Assembly: GCA_010094045.1 (NCBI GenBank) | Contig: ML986579.1 | Span: 1,118,206-1,182,205, forward strand | Direction of reading: 5' to 3' | Length of the DNA: 64,000 nt | Source of the DNA: Lojkania enalia | Lineage: Eukaryota; Ascomycota; Dothideomycetes; Pleosporales | Shown: one piece after another, positions 13,201 through 24,576 of the stretch | How positions within the stretch are numbered: position 1 is the stretch's first letter | How the letters are laid out: the number at the start of each line of letters is the position of its first letter | The notes under the pieces: model-generated | Databases searched by the model: none | Told to the model about the DNA's origin: nothing | What the model saw: the letters and a program-made list of their open reading frames with translations, nothing else | Made by a program: the position numbers and the translations under genes

Positions 13201-15081
13201 TTGTACGCTCGGAAGCTCATGTAGAAAGCATCTGCCACGACACCATGCATAGATGTGTCCCCTTCATCTAGTTGTTCGACAACCGGCCGTAGCTGATGAG
13301 AAAAGAGGTCTGAATGATATATGTGCTTATGAAGGAGATCGAAAGTATCCGTCATTCGGAGAGTATTGTCTTCCAGAATGATTAGGCGCTGGCTAATGGT
13401 AAGGACACCAAGAACCGATCTACTTAACCACTGCACTGCAACAACAGCTTCTTCGCTTCTCCATCGGCTCCGTGGCCGGAATCTAAGCTCGGTTGGCTTT
13501 TCCTTCTCAGTCGGCGGTGCAACAATGCAGTCAACATCCAGTATAGTGAGAATATTCGACCAACAATAGACTAACTTCGTCTTCGAAACAGTCTTGTTAC
13601 GGTCGCCTGATGGGTTCTTAAGTTTTACTGCAGGAAACCAGGCAAGGCAGCCGCTCAACGTGCTATGGGGGGCAATCTCTTTCGGTCTAGGAGCTTTATG
13701 CTGTGTTTGAGCAATCGGCGTTGTTGATACGACGACTAATAAGTACGGCGTAAGGAGCGCAGTAAGTCCCATGTCGTCTGTTGGCTGTTCAACATTCCCC
13801 AAAGGTAGTGGAGCAAATGCGAGCACGGAGCTGGGCTTCCGCGGCTTTTCCATGGACTTTTCGGACAAGGGATATCTTCCTAGTATTCGCGTAATCTTCA
13901 CAGTTCGTGCGATAGCTCCTAGTCCTCTAGTCGCAAGATGTGAAAATGCCATACCGCCATCATCAGCAGAAACAAGCGCTGTATGGCGGGTACCAAGAAA
14001 ACCAATGTGAAGGATCGCGACGCCTGAAACATGGCCATCCGAATGTCTATCGTCCAGGTGTGCTCGGTCAAGTGGTGGTATATGGAGAAACGGCCTTGCC
14101 GGCCTTGCGAGCTCCCAGGTAAAGATATGACCCGTTGCATGGCCGCTGGCAATGGTAGAATGATCGGCGGAAATTGCAAGAGCAGTCACAGGGCCGCATT
14201 CGACCGCTATAGTTTCTATTAGACAACCTCAAGCCATATAACGGTCTGACATTGCTCACCTTTAGTTCCAGGACCAATGATGGATTTTAGGACCTGTTGG
14301 TAATCAAATACGAGGATGAATCCCTTGGATGTCCCTACAACAAGAGATGCGGCAACATTTAGGCACGTCGCTCGGCCAAAATTCCGTTTGCCAACCTCTG
14401 AGAAGACCTGCCCCGTTATCCTTTTTAACTTGGTCCACCGCACAACATCCCAAGGAGCTTGCGGCGTGTCCGACTCGTCCGACTGGTGCTGCAATATTAG
14501 AGTGCTAGACACTGAAGATTGGCGCGATCTTGGAGACAGAAACACTGGCGAGGACACTGTTCGAGGAGAGCCTAGGGGAGAAGGCGACAACCGAGAGGAG
14601 AACCTTCGCTCAAAGGGTTGTAGCGAGGTCGGTCTGTGAGCGCGGTGCAATGAGCTGTATGAAGCGGGCACACTGCTTCCAGGAGACGAGAATGCGGAGC
14701 CCTATCGAATTAGCTATCCATTTTGCCGCGTTTCAGTTAAGTGCATACTTGAACAGAGGGGGTATCGTCCGGGGTAGACGTTGACTCCACGCTCCCTGGC
14801 CTCCGTACCGCTGGACGTACTGCAAGCTCTGATGCCGATGCTTCCTCACCATGGCCAGCCTGGAGCTTCCTTCTCGTCGCAAACGACATACCATTCGCCC
14901 CGCCATCTACGGACTGCAGTTCCTCCTCTACCTCCTCCTCCGTGCCATCTCTTGTAGAGACATCCGGGTCTTCACCTTCCCCCAGATGTGCAGGTGAAGC
15001 TAGATATGTTGCCGCAGAACCGATCTCCTCTCGGTTATCATTATGAGCGCTGGCCGTGCTCTCTTCCGAATCTGAGCTCAT
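10227..15081 (-). CDS. VPS8: Vacuolar protein sorting-associated protein 8 (CORVET subunit)
   Basis: Predicted 1584-residue protein from exons 15081..14749, 14701..14260 and 14206..10227. The introns are 47 and 53 nt, with GTATGC..TAG and GTGAGC..TAG ends, and the frame is continuous across both. Vps8 is the specific subunit of the endosomal CORVET tether that binds the Rab5-type GTPase. The order fits: an acidic disordered N-terminus, a WD40-like beta-propeller (motifs TSKGFILVFDYQQ and IASGHATGHIFTWE), a long helical solenoid, and a C-terminal RING-like zinc module (CEGCRKRTWG then CRHLWHRKC). The start is the first ATG in frame (15081). The extreme C-terminus reads KCPMET and stops, so the last expected Cys of a CPxC pair is missing. 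A late intron or true divergence could explain this. Confidence 0.93.
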
Positions 15082-15535
15082 GAGGCTCGTCGATCGCAAA
15101 GCATTGCTTCACGGACGCATATAAGAAAGAGCCTCCGGAAGGGGTCAAAAATGATTCGTTGTCAAACCATCAAACCATGCCTTCGCCGTCGCGTATCCAA
15201 TTGACGTCGCTCGTGGGGTCTGCTAGCGATAGTTCGAAGGTACGAAACGGGTTGTCAAGTAGGATCCACGCAATCAGATAGCGCCCACGGGAATATTAAG
15301 ACTTCGCGACAAGGACGCCCGTATTTTTTGGGACAGGGAAAATCAAAGGAGACAGCGGAGAGCCGCAGCGCAGTGAACAGATGCTCTGTGTGAAGCAGCT
15401 CTATCAAGCTTCCAGGCGCCGCAGTTGACGACCCGGCTAAACCTCGGAATCAGCGGACTAGCGTTGTATAAGTCCAAACTCCGCAAACTACATCACACTC
15501 CAAATATCCTCTTTTACCCAAAATAACCACTATAA
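15082..15535. promoter_or_regulatory. Divergent promoter region between VPS8 and the GPALPP gene
   Basis: This 454-base region separates two genes transcribed away from each other, so both promoters should lie here. It includes a TGACGTCG sequence near 15202, which resembles a bZIP/CRE-type site. That single match is suggestive only. No TATA box stands out. Confidence 0.4.
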
Positions 15536-16510
15536 ATGCCGTCAGTAGGACCTCCGCTGCCACCGCATCTCGCCAAAAGAAAGCGCGATGAAGACGGAGC
15601 GTCATCAGAACCTTCACCACGAGGCTCCTCCAGCCCCGAGTCTGGCGACAAACGTCGACGAGTCGCAGGCCCAGCAGCTCCTCCGCCTAATATAGGGCCT
15701 TCCCTACCTCCCATAGAGTCCCTATCTAGGTCGCGATCAAGCAGTGAAGACAGTGATATAGGGCCAGCGCCTCCGGACCCCTCAAAACCCTCCGAAACTC
15801 CCAGATCCATCCGCGTCATGGGCCCAGCACCACCTCCCGTCCCTCTCTCCGAACGACCTCCAAATCCGCCCCCAGATGATTCAGATAGCAGCAGCGATGA
15901 ATTTGGTCCCGCGCCACCCGCCACTGGTGCACGATACACCTACAACAATGACGAGGGGCCCACTCCCCAATCAGCATTCGACGCAGAACCGCAGTACGCG
16001 GAGCAAGCAAACAAAGTCCAGCGCGACGACTGGATGACTATGCCGCCTACACAAGATGATCTAGCCGCACGCATGGATCCAAGCAAAATGCGCGCCCGGA
16101 AATTCAACACAGGAAAGAGCGCAGGAAGTGGGGGAAGAGGCGGCGGCATGGGCATCTGGACAGAGACACCCGAGCAGAAACTCAAGAGGTTGCAGAACGA
16201 AGCACTTGGTGTTTCTGCGCCCGCAAATTCCTCGGAATCGGCGCACATAGATGGTAGGCGGAGCAAAGAAGAAGAGAGACAGGCTCGCAAGATTAGAGAG
16301 AAGATTGATGCGACGCGCGGTAAGAGCTTGATGGAGCAGCATAGAGAGAATGGAAGCGGGAAGGGTAAGGATGATGACCCGAGCAAGCGCGGTTTTGATT
16401 GGGAGAAGGATATGGGCGGTGGGATGAAGATTGGGCATAAGCAAAGGCAGGAAATGCTCAACAAGGCAAAGGGTTTTGGAGATAGGTTTTCGAGCGGAAG
16501 CTTCCTTTGA
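15536..16510 (+). CDS. GPALPP motif / DUF3752 protein
   Basis: Single-exon 324-residue protein. The N-terminal half is disordered and repeats the short motif GP-x-x-PP: GPPLPP, GPSLPP, GPAPPD, GPAPPP and GPAPPA. The C-terminal half is the conserved DUF3752 region, from DDWMTMPPTQDDLAARMDP through TPEQKLKRLQNEALG to a basic end with KRGFDWEKDM and NKAKGFGDRF. The family is shared with animal GPALPP1. It is presumed nuclear because of the basic motif KRKRDED near the start and DKRRR, but its molecular role is not established. The start at 15536 follows the divergent promoter. It is convergent with the kinase gene downstream. Confidence 0.9.
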   Translation: MPSVGPPLPPHLAKRKRDEDGASSEPSPRGSSSPESGDKRRRVAGPAAPPPNIGPSLPPIESLSRSRSSSEDSDIGPAPPDPSKPSETPRSIRVMGPAPPPVPLSERPPNPPPDDSDSSSDEFGPAPPATGARYTYNNDEGPTPQSAFDAEPQYAEQANKVQRDDWMTMPPTQDDLAARMDPSKMRARKFNTGKSAGSGGRGGGMGIWTETPEQKLKRLQNEALGVSAPANSSESAHIDGRRSKEEERQARKIREKIDATRGKSLMEQHRENGSGKGKDDDPSKRGFDWEKDMGGGMKIGHKQRQEMLNKAKGFGDRFSSGSFL

Positions 16511-17060
16511 ATGCAATATAACAAGGACATCATCTAAAAGACTTGTTAATACAATTCTAGGTAATTTTTTTGTGGGATCCTTCACTAGCCCGGGAAGAAT
16601 ATGGTCGGCTGAAGACGGCATCTTCAAGGATGACCTATGGCTTTAAAGTCGCGACGAGTTCACTGGAGAAAATGAAAAGATTTGTTGAATTTAGACTCTA
16701 TAGAGAATATAATAAATACTGTCTTCAATTTTTCATCCGCCTCAGATATCTCTTTGTTGTAGAGGTGTTTCAGCGTTATTCGATCGGGTGAGGGGTTTCA
16801 TTGAGTTATAACTTGACAGGTTGTTCCCTTCCTTGGCTTTTTCTTAAGACTTCTAAGCTGTGGAGTCCGTAGGAAGAGAAGCTTGACATCTAGCCTTCAG
16901 GGATTCACGCTCAGGATTCTGGCCCTTGTTTCGGTGGCCTGCTGATTTCCCTCCTTCCACGCCGTTCGTTCTCGTGAATGCTACAGCGTCATCAGTATTC
17001 TTGCGGTTGAGTCCGCTTACTGCCCTGCCTTGAACTTCTTGTGCTCTCGCAGGAGCTTTG
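16511..17060. other. Convergent intergenic region (GPALPP gene / kinase gene)
   Basis: Contains the 3' ends of two convergent genes. A minus-strand frame at 16853-17176 overlaps the last kinase exon in another frame and continues for about 70 codons beyond its stop (Lys/Arg/Gln-rich). It could be a frameshifted former C-terminus but is not supported as an exon. Confidence 0.4.
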
Positions 17061-20000
17061 TTAATCTTGTCGTAACCCGGGGCTGACCACGCCGTCGCCC
17101 TCATCATCTTCAACCTCAGAATGGCCGTCAAGTTCCAGATCCGTGTCTGAATATAGACTCTCATCCTGGTACGCATGTAGATGCATAGCCATGTGACAGG
17201 GTTCCAGAATCATATACATGAGGTTGCCCTCCACCAGTAGGACCAAATATGATGCAGTGTCTAGGTTGTATGCCTTACATAGCAACGCACAATGCATCAG
17301 CTGTAACCAAAAGAGTGTCAAAAAGTTGACCACTCGTTTCTAAAAGTATGCGTCTCTACTTTAAACTTCTCTCGATTATTATCCTCTGCCTGAACTTCAG
17401 ATTGATCTGAAGTTGAATCGTAAGCAACTTCGTCAGAGGAGGGCACGAATGTTTCATTGTTGCCATGGCCGTACTATGTCATTGTCAGTTCTATAATGTA
17501 AGTCTGAGGTAATACGCAGCGTCATATTCCCTCTTTCATAAAAATAAAGGCCAAATTTGTACAATACGTCACTTACTTTGGTATGGTATCTCAGTTTCTC
17601 CCGACTAGAATACACCTTCACACACGCGTCGACCATGCACCTAAAGTACCTCAAGTCCGCCTCTGAGATCTCAAAAGCACGATCATACAGCTGTCTCTCG
17701 CTGGCTCGATTTGCAGCCTCAAAGGGCTCCGTACCGCCATTGACATCGCAACAAAACGCCCTGAACGGGATATTGTCTACAACCATGTTGGCGGTCGGTC
17801 GTTCAGTAGGGTCGACGCTGAGCATGAGGGCTACTAGTTCCGTGATGTGTGAGTGATATGTGTCAGATTCGAAGCCATAGGTAGTGATGGAGAGTTGCCT
17901 TAGCCATTCCTGTATCGTAGGGGCATGTCCTGCATACGAGCTGTCGGTGGCATCACTTGTTCGGATGCTGTACAAAATGTCAGAGTTAGGAATATCTGGA
18001 TCCACGTTATTGGCGAGGACGGCGAGCATTTCAGCAAAGACAGCCCCAAGAGAGAATATGTCTGCCTTTTGATCACGCCTCTCCTGTGCTACTACTTCCG
18101 GGGCGGCGTACATTTTGGTGTACGCCGTTGGCGACTCCGTATTGCAATCATCGACAGAGCGGTAAGAGCGAGCTATTCCGAAGTCAGCGATATAAATCTT
18201 GTACTTCCCCTGGTTGCATATTATGCTATTGCGCATGTCGCGGACGAGTAGGTTCTTAGGTTTGATGTCCATGTGCTTCATGGCGTTGTCATGGATGTAT
18301 GCCACTGCCTTGGCAAGACATCGGAGGAAGGTGGAAATTGAGTACATGCGAGCTGCGCGGTCTTCTGCTGGCAAATCATCTAGGGTCGTCTCCAGAAATG
18401 TCTCCAAGGTATATTCGGCTACGGGATAGAGCAGAATGGACAGTTTGCGCGGAAGGGTATAGGTTCCGACTACGCGGATGATGTGCGAGTGTTTGAGTCG
18501 CTGGAGATGTTCTACTTCTTTCATAGCTTCTTCTTTCTTCAGGCGCCTGCTTACTAGCACTGTCTTCCGGGCTAAACGAATGCGTCGGCACCTCACGCTT
18601 TCGACCAAAGCAGTGACGCTATGCCCGAGATGACTCTCGAGAATGAGAGGAATTTTGGTTTCTTCTGTGGCATCGAATTCCGCATGTTGACCTCTACCTG
18701 ACCAATCCATCTCTTCGAAAGGATTGGGTATTAGGCCTTTCTCTCGGAGATACTTGTTCCATGCAGATGTATTACTGCAGTATGTCAGCAAGTATTCAAA
18801 GTGAAGGGTCGTCCTACAGATATAATTCTATTTCACTGGCTCGAGATATACAATTACGGAGCTAGGATAGGTTTGAAGTACTATATAGCCGAGTGACACA
18901 CATATAGCAAGACTAAGAAATGGTGTTACTCTTACCTGGGCTGTACGGTCGAATGTAAGCTTCCTAATCCTGAATCGGGGGTCCAAAAGACCGTAGCGCC
19001 ACTCAGAATCGATGTTGGCGTTTTAAAATGATCAGGTCCCGATGCAAGAGAGTTTCCCATAACGAGTTCATGCGGCATTTCGCGCCCAACTTTGCCTTTA
19101 AAACGGGAGGTAACAGTAGGAATCGGACGACCATGCTTACCCGCCTTGGTAAAATAAGAGTTGCCTTTGATTGATGGTGGGATGTCGTCCTGACTGTAAG
19201 CGGAGGCTTCATCAGATGCGGTGCGTTGAGGCCGCCGGAAGTTTCCTACGAGAGAAAAGTCCTCGGCTAGGGGAAGGATTGGTGAGATGGTGGACTCGGT
19301 CGTTTTAGCAGGACTATTTGATAGCCAACCGCCACGAAGATATTCGAGGACCCAATCGTGCGTAGCCTTCTCTTTCTCTTCGATCGCCCCATCAATCGGA
19401 TTTTGCATGGGCAGACCATCAAAAATTGCTCCTTCATTTTTATCAGGGGTCCCACGGGGATCTTGTGCCGTTGTTTTTGCCTCGTCCAAAGTTATACTAT
19501 TGCCAGTCGCAGCTGAGGCGCTAGTGACAAAGGAAGTTCTGGATGCCGGGGCATGGGAGAAAGCTGAGCTGGCCGGAGAACTATCACTTGTACTGTCGAG
19601 AGTAAGAGTTCTACGGGAGGAATACGGCCATTCGAAACTGGGGGGAGTGCGGCGGATTGTTGAACCTTCAGCGGTATCCATCGTTCGGCTCACAAGCTCA
19701 TGCAACAGATTGACACCCCGTTCGAATAGTAACTGTGTAGCCGCGTCAGGCATGCCATTTCCCGTGTCTGTATTTGTTTCTCCATATTCCGCAGCACGAG
19801 GAGAGTTATCCCCACCTTTATGCCCGGTATCACCGCCTCGTTGTCTCCGGAGAATCTCGTCACCCAATGTCTCTATCGAGTCTAGGAGCTCGGACGTTGA
19901 GCATCGCAGCTTCTTGCGTGTCCATGGTAGTGGCGCTTTGGCTTGGCTTTCGACCTCGTCTATATATGACTTGATGACCGTGTAGTAGTATCCGCAGTCC

Positions 20001-20257
20001 GCCTGCTGTTGATGTGACAGCTCAGTCCCTGTAACTCTGTCGTAAGGCTGGAACGTGATGGAGGAGGGGCGCATCGTTACTCCCGAGTGGACCCATTTGA
20101 GCGCGGACTTGGGTGGAAGGAGGGCTCGAATAATGGGATTCGTCAAGGACTTGAGCTCAAAGTTCTGCTATACCAGCATCATGAGAAGATTTTTACTACC
20201 AAACGAGGCTCTCATCCCGGGGCGGCTGGAGCGGGGAGCGTGGATTATGAATGCCAT
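17061..20257 (-). CDS. Atypical fungal protein kinase, four exons, 5' frame interrupted by TAG
   Basis: Exons 18774..17577, 17473..17360 and 17300..17061 follow a long first exon ending at 18936. The introns of 161, 103 and 59 nt (GTAAGA, GTAAGT, GTAGAG; all end AG) keep frame. From the ATG at 20074 the product is about 896 residues. The N-terminal 380 are Ser/Thr-rich. The kinase domain follows: Lys about 450, HMDIKPKNLL with D549, DFG at 577-579 and APE at 604-606. HMD replaces the usual HRD, and the glycine loop is poor (GHSVTALVESV). The tail is acidic. Upstream of 20074 the same frame continues with protein-like sequence to an ATG at 20257, but a TAG at 20170..20168 interrupts it. The gene is therefore either shortened, damaged, or uses an unrecognised small intron. 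Substrate and pathway are unknown. Confidence 0.75.
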
Positions 20258-20610
20258 GGGCTTTGCTTTTGCAACCCCACGCTGACGCGCACTGTTCCAA
20301 GGTTGTACAGCCACAACCCCGCCATGCTTCGCGGGAGGGCTGAGTGGCTAATTGGGAAGACTACCTTAAGCAGCATTCAAATCACTTCAAAAAGGCGTCG
20401 TGTCTTACAAAATAACGTCATATGTGATGCTCGACCAAATAATGATTGGATCACGTGCGTCGCGTCATTGGCGCGGTGTCCCAAGTGCAAGACACCTAGA
20501 CAGCAGGGCTTCTCATTCCCTCAAGCGCACACTTTCGAAGCACTCCAATTTATGCAATCAGCGTCCTCTTAGCAAGAATGTCAAGCCCATCCCTTGTCTA
20601 CATCGCCTAG
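20258..20610. other. Intergenic region between the kinase gene and the right-hand relic
   Basis: Probably the kinase promoter. No motif was confidently recognised. Confidence 0.4.
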
Positions 20611-21039
20611 CGTCGCAACTTCGGCCCACACTACTCAGACAATGTTGATCGTAACCACATTCACAGCATCCACGGCTCAAAGCAGGAAGCCAACGTGAAA
20701 GCTGCTGTCCTCATCCGTAAGATTCATCGCGACGAAGCCAGTCATCAATTACCGCTTGAAGGAGAGCTAGCATTCTACAGACGCGGAAACTATCATGGGC
20801 TCGAAAGGCTAAAGTAGGGCGAAAGTGAAGGAATCCATCAAACGCTGGTACAAGTCATTAAGAAAGGAGTGAAGGATGATTATGAAGATCCATACTTATA
20901 TTAAGAGCATAAGGAGGATTTTGAGGATGAGGAGCTGGCTTTGATGGACGAAGAAGACGAAAGGCGTCAACGAGCGAAGGCGCGGACACGTGCGGCTCGA
21001 AAAACAGACAAAGGAGCAAATACGAAGCAAAGATTATAG
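20611..21039 (+). pseudogene. Decayed coding sequence with two in-frame stops
   Basis: One plus-strand frame reads as a plausible protein for 142 codons: a mixed N-terminal part (HIHSIHGSKQEANVKAA), a Glu/Asp-rich middle (EDFEDEELALMDEEDERR) and a Lys/Arg-rich end. It is interrupted by TAG at 20815 and TAA at 20902. Both could arise from CAG and CAA by a C-to-T change, as repeat-induced point mutation or simple decay would produce. The final stop is at 21037. The parent family is not recognised. No start codon precedes it in frame, so the 5' part is lost or lies in another exon. Confidence 0.5.
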
Positions 21040-21710
21040 TATGGGTCCCAAAGCGAATTAGGGCATACCCAAACGGACATATCTTATTGGTCAACGCGTC
21101 CTAATCAATGCCGTAGACCGTAGCCTTCCACTACCTCATCTTCTGAGCGGTCTCGAAGGGCGTAAGAGTGATGATGTACAGTAAGGCTGGTGCCTATCGG
21201 TTTTGACACTGATAGCTGTGCAAATGAATTATAACCCTAGTTCTTTCAAGTTCCATGCAATACGCGCCGCTGGTTGGTCTTCATCCATGGGCTTATCACG
21301 TTTGTATGACCTCCGAAGATGTAGAGTGAGACCACTCAATTCTCTAGGACTAGCTTTGGATGCTGACTCAAGAATTTCTTCCCCATAGAAGTACTAAACT
21401 ATTGTCGAGATATACTTTTCAATCGCCTCAATTTCCCTAAAAGCCATTCTCTTAGGGTTTGAAATTGGAGCTTACTCCCTGGCTTCAGATCCGGAAACGC
21501 ATCTCGAGCCACGATATTCAGAAATCCTAGGACAAAGCCATAGGGATTCACATATCATGGTAGCCAAACCTTAGGTACACCTCCATGGATCGTTGCAAGA
21601 CTGTAAAATCGCAATTCGAATCTAGGTCTAATGCTACTTAGGTGGAGATCTGTGTCAGATTGATACCTTCCTCCATGTCGACGTAAATAGGTTTATCTCG
21701 CACTTTAACC
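21040..21710. other. AT-rich intergenic sequence
   Basis: No supported gene; only short frames with no recognisable motif. Confidence 0.5.
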
Positions 21711-22494
21711 TTATCTAGCCAGAATTAGCAGCCGCAGCCAATCTAGGAAATATTGTAACATACCAGAATTATAGCCGTTCCAGTTAAGGCAACCACAATA
21801 GACCTTCAATGCCTCGTTCCCAGTGATTTTTCTAAGCCTCGCCGCCACGTCCAGCGCTGGCACGAAATCTGTATAGAATGCCGGATCAATCAAAATAACT
21901 GATTCGAGTCCACCGAACGCTTCTAATTTGCGCCACAATATTTCGTTCATCTCCCCTACCATGCCCAAGGAAAAGGTATGATGTTCAAAGACAATACGCT
22001 TGATCGCATTCCTCTGCGCGACACCAGTCCTACGAGCGAAATCATCTACGAGGGGAAATGAAAAGAACTCAAATGAATTCTCCGCGTACATCATGAGCCT
22101 AACTTCCTCATATATCTGTCGGCAAACTTTCGAAAGTCCAAAAAATTCCTGGCGGAATCTGGCGCAGGCTTCAGGGTCGCGAGAAGATGAATTGTCACGA
22201 CAGAAACACACCAGGCGGATACGGTTGCCGCTCATAATCGCATAGGAATAGATCTTGTTCCGTAGCTCTCCAGGAAGGCAGAGAAGTCTTGACTCATTTT
22301 GATTTTTCAACGTTCTGGTATGTATCAGGTATGTACTATTCACATATATTGGTTTCTCTTTCTTACATGGCAAGTTGCGGTGAATCCAATATCTCGGTAG
22401 TTCCAAGAGCGATTTGGGTTAGCTCCTGTAGTTCTCGGGCCTCGCTGACGTTGTTCGAAATTGTAGGTGGATTATTATGCTTCTCTGGGTCCAT
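21711..22494 (-). CDS. 2EXR-domain (F-box-like) protein, two exons
   Basis: Predicted 243-residue protein from exons 22494..22367 and 22314..21711. The 52-nt intron is GTAAGA..CCAG in phase 2. Exon 1 encodes MDPEKHNNPP... ending SPQLA. Exon 2 begins TLKNQNESRLLCLPGELRNK, the 2EXR signature, followed by FGLSKVCRQIYEEVRLMMYA and a LESVILID strand. The intron lies directly before the signature, as in the copies at 2840 and 24577. The function of the family is unknown. All sites are intact, so it may be expressed. It sits among decayed relatives in an AT-rich block, with its upstream region on the right. Confidence 0.78.
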
Positions 22495-23742
22495 GCGAGC
22501 TACGATAATAATTGCTGGATTCTTGGTGTTATAAGTGGAGAGTAGATGAGGAGGAAAGAAAAGTGATAGTTGGGGGGAGAGGGGAGTGGCTTTATATAAG
22601 CACGTTTTAGTTGCTCAGATGAAGGTGAAAGGTACGGTGAAAGTTATACGTAAGAATCACCATGGGATGATGCTATTTTATTGGCTACGGTCTATAATAA
22701 CTATTTGCCTCGCATTCAGATCGGTGAGGTTTCGAGCCAACTGTAATGAAGATATTCGCCAGACTTCTAAGCTCCTCTCTACATAATTAATGTTCGAGTT
22801 GGACAACAATCAAGACGCTGATGGGTGATGAAGAACTCTATAAGGGCATGGTTAGAGATGCTAGTACAAGAAAATCAAGTAATGCAATTGGGCTGTTGTA
22901 ATAGAAAAGGAATTATATTCACAAGACTGACATTCTAGAGCGATTATTAGCTTGTGCAAAGGATCTGATACCTGTCAGTTAGCGCTGGTTCTTCAGCATT
23001 ATTCAACTTACAGGTCATTTGCGTTCATGGTATTGCAAGATAGGTTTCGTAAAATCCGAAGAAGTGTAGAGCATATGAGATAAAGTGGAAGAAATTGATG
23101 TTCACATGGGTCTAGTAAGATGCAACTATATTCATTGTAAGCTTTTAGCACGATGATCTATTCGTTGAACTTGCAGTTAGAAATATCATGCAATTTGCCT
23201 ATCGAAATCCCTTTTTGCAAACGAGTCCTGGGTGATAACCTTTAAGTTTGTATTTCCTGCTCTATCCCTGACCCTCTCAGCGCCCTCTCGAATTCCTACA
23301 AGACGATATTTCGAGCACTCCAGAACGACACAAGAGAGTCCAGATAGCAGTTTTAGGAATGGATAAAGGCTGAATTCAACAGTCGCATGCAGCACACAAA
23401 GTGTGGTGATTGCGCTTTCCTGCCATGGGAGTAGATTTTCCGGCTAGTGATCTAGGCTTCTATACGAGGCTTAGATAACAAACGTATTCAGCTTCTAGGG
23501 CAGAAGTCTAGTTTTAGGATCCATTTGTCGCTATACTCAAACATTGTCATGAACAAAAAGGCCGACCTTCTTGCTGCTAAAGCATGAAGGCTTATATAGG
23601 TGATATTTCCGGCTGACAAACATAGGAGTGTTCATCACGCTGCACCGGTCGAAAAAGAAACTGTTTCCATAGTTGTGCTAGGAACTAGCTAAATGTTAGC
23701 ATATTATTCACTAGACGTTTAGAATGGGTCTTTGCTACTTAC
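22495..23742. other. AT-rich region with decayed sequence
   Basis: The left part is the promoter side of the 2EXR gene, with a purine-rich tract on the plus strand near 22550-22580. The rest contains only short frames. It lies downstream of the orphan first exon at 23743, but no LPGELRN-like second exon was found, so that exon's partner appears lost. Confidence 0.45.
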
Positions 23743-23891
23743 GTCGTCGATTGTAACGCCGTAGTAACGAGACAAGTAGACTCATTAGTATCCTTGGGGA
23801 TAAGCTGTCTTGGCTCAATCGCTTGGCCTAACTTCTGGAGCCGAAAGGTGAAGTTGAGAATATCAAGAGGCTTATCGCTTCCTTTTGGCAT
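23743..23891 (-). pseudogene. Orphan first exon resembling the 2EXR gene family
   Basis: An ATG at 23891 opens 49 codons plus two bases (MPKGSDKPLDILNF... ending TALQST) and runs into a perfect GTAAGT donor. Its length, its phase-2 end and its start MPK match the first exons of the 2EXR copies. Downstream on the minus strand no 2EXR domain is found before about 23.2 kb, so the gene is probably truncated. Identification rests on position, phase and donor rather than clear sequence similarity. Confidence 0.4.
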
Positions 23892-24576
23892 GATGGGCGC
23901 CACTGTAGGTTGATGCTAGAGAGACATGGGACAGCGTGCAACGAAGTTGTGATAAGAAGACTTCTCGGGTTATATAGGCTATTGAAACCGAATTAAGCCG
24001 TAGTAAAGGCATCGAAGTGTATTAAAAAGAAAGCCTATGTTTGTCAAGTGAAGGTACAATTAAATATATAGACATGTTGAAGTAGAAGTATAGTAGGAAG
24101 ATGAATTAGAATACCACATATTAAGGATTGTATATAGTATCTCTAGCACATAGTTTTAGAAAATCATCAATTCTTCAACTGTTCCTTATATATAAAGATA
24201 TAAGAATGTACTTGCGCATTTCGAGGTACAGAAGAGTATATTTGGATTGAAAGTGAATTGGCTGTATTCATAGCACTGTGTCTAGACTACTAAATATTTA
24301 GATCTGGGTAATTGAAGCATACTTGTTAGAAGTTATTTGGTGCAAATACTTAGATTTCTAGCACATCCCCATATTCAAAAATGAAAGGAAGCTCATATTC
24401 ATACATCTCCATCAGTTTCTGTAAGGGGGATATCGCAATACTAAGCAAAAATGATACGCGAAAGACAAGCTCTTGACGCGCTGGCAGTGGGCGGGAACTC
24501 TCGTTAACTGATTGAAGTAAGCGTTTGACAAAGAATACACAAGGGCTATTCGGCTTACAAGCACAAGCTGGTGAAA
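23892..24576. other. Very AT-rich intergenic sequence
   Basis: No gene supported. Dominated by A/T tracts and tatata runs. Confidence 0.5.

Noticed and set aside
16061..16627. Leftward frame opposite the GPALPP gene (188 codons).
   Set aside because: Antisense shadow of the intact GPALPP coding sequence, with no independent support.
16853..17176. Frame that would extend the kinase C-terminus past its stop at 17061.
   Set aside because: It is in a different frame from exon 4 and no intron with proper ends joins them. A stop at 17061 is simpler.
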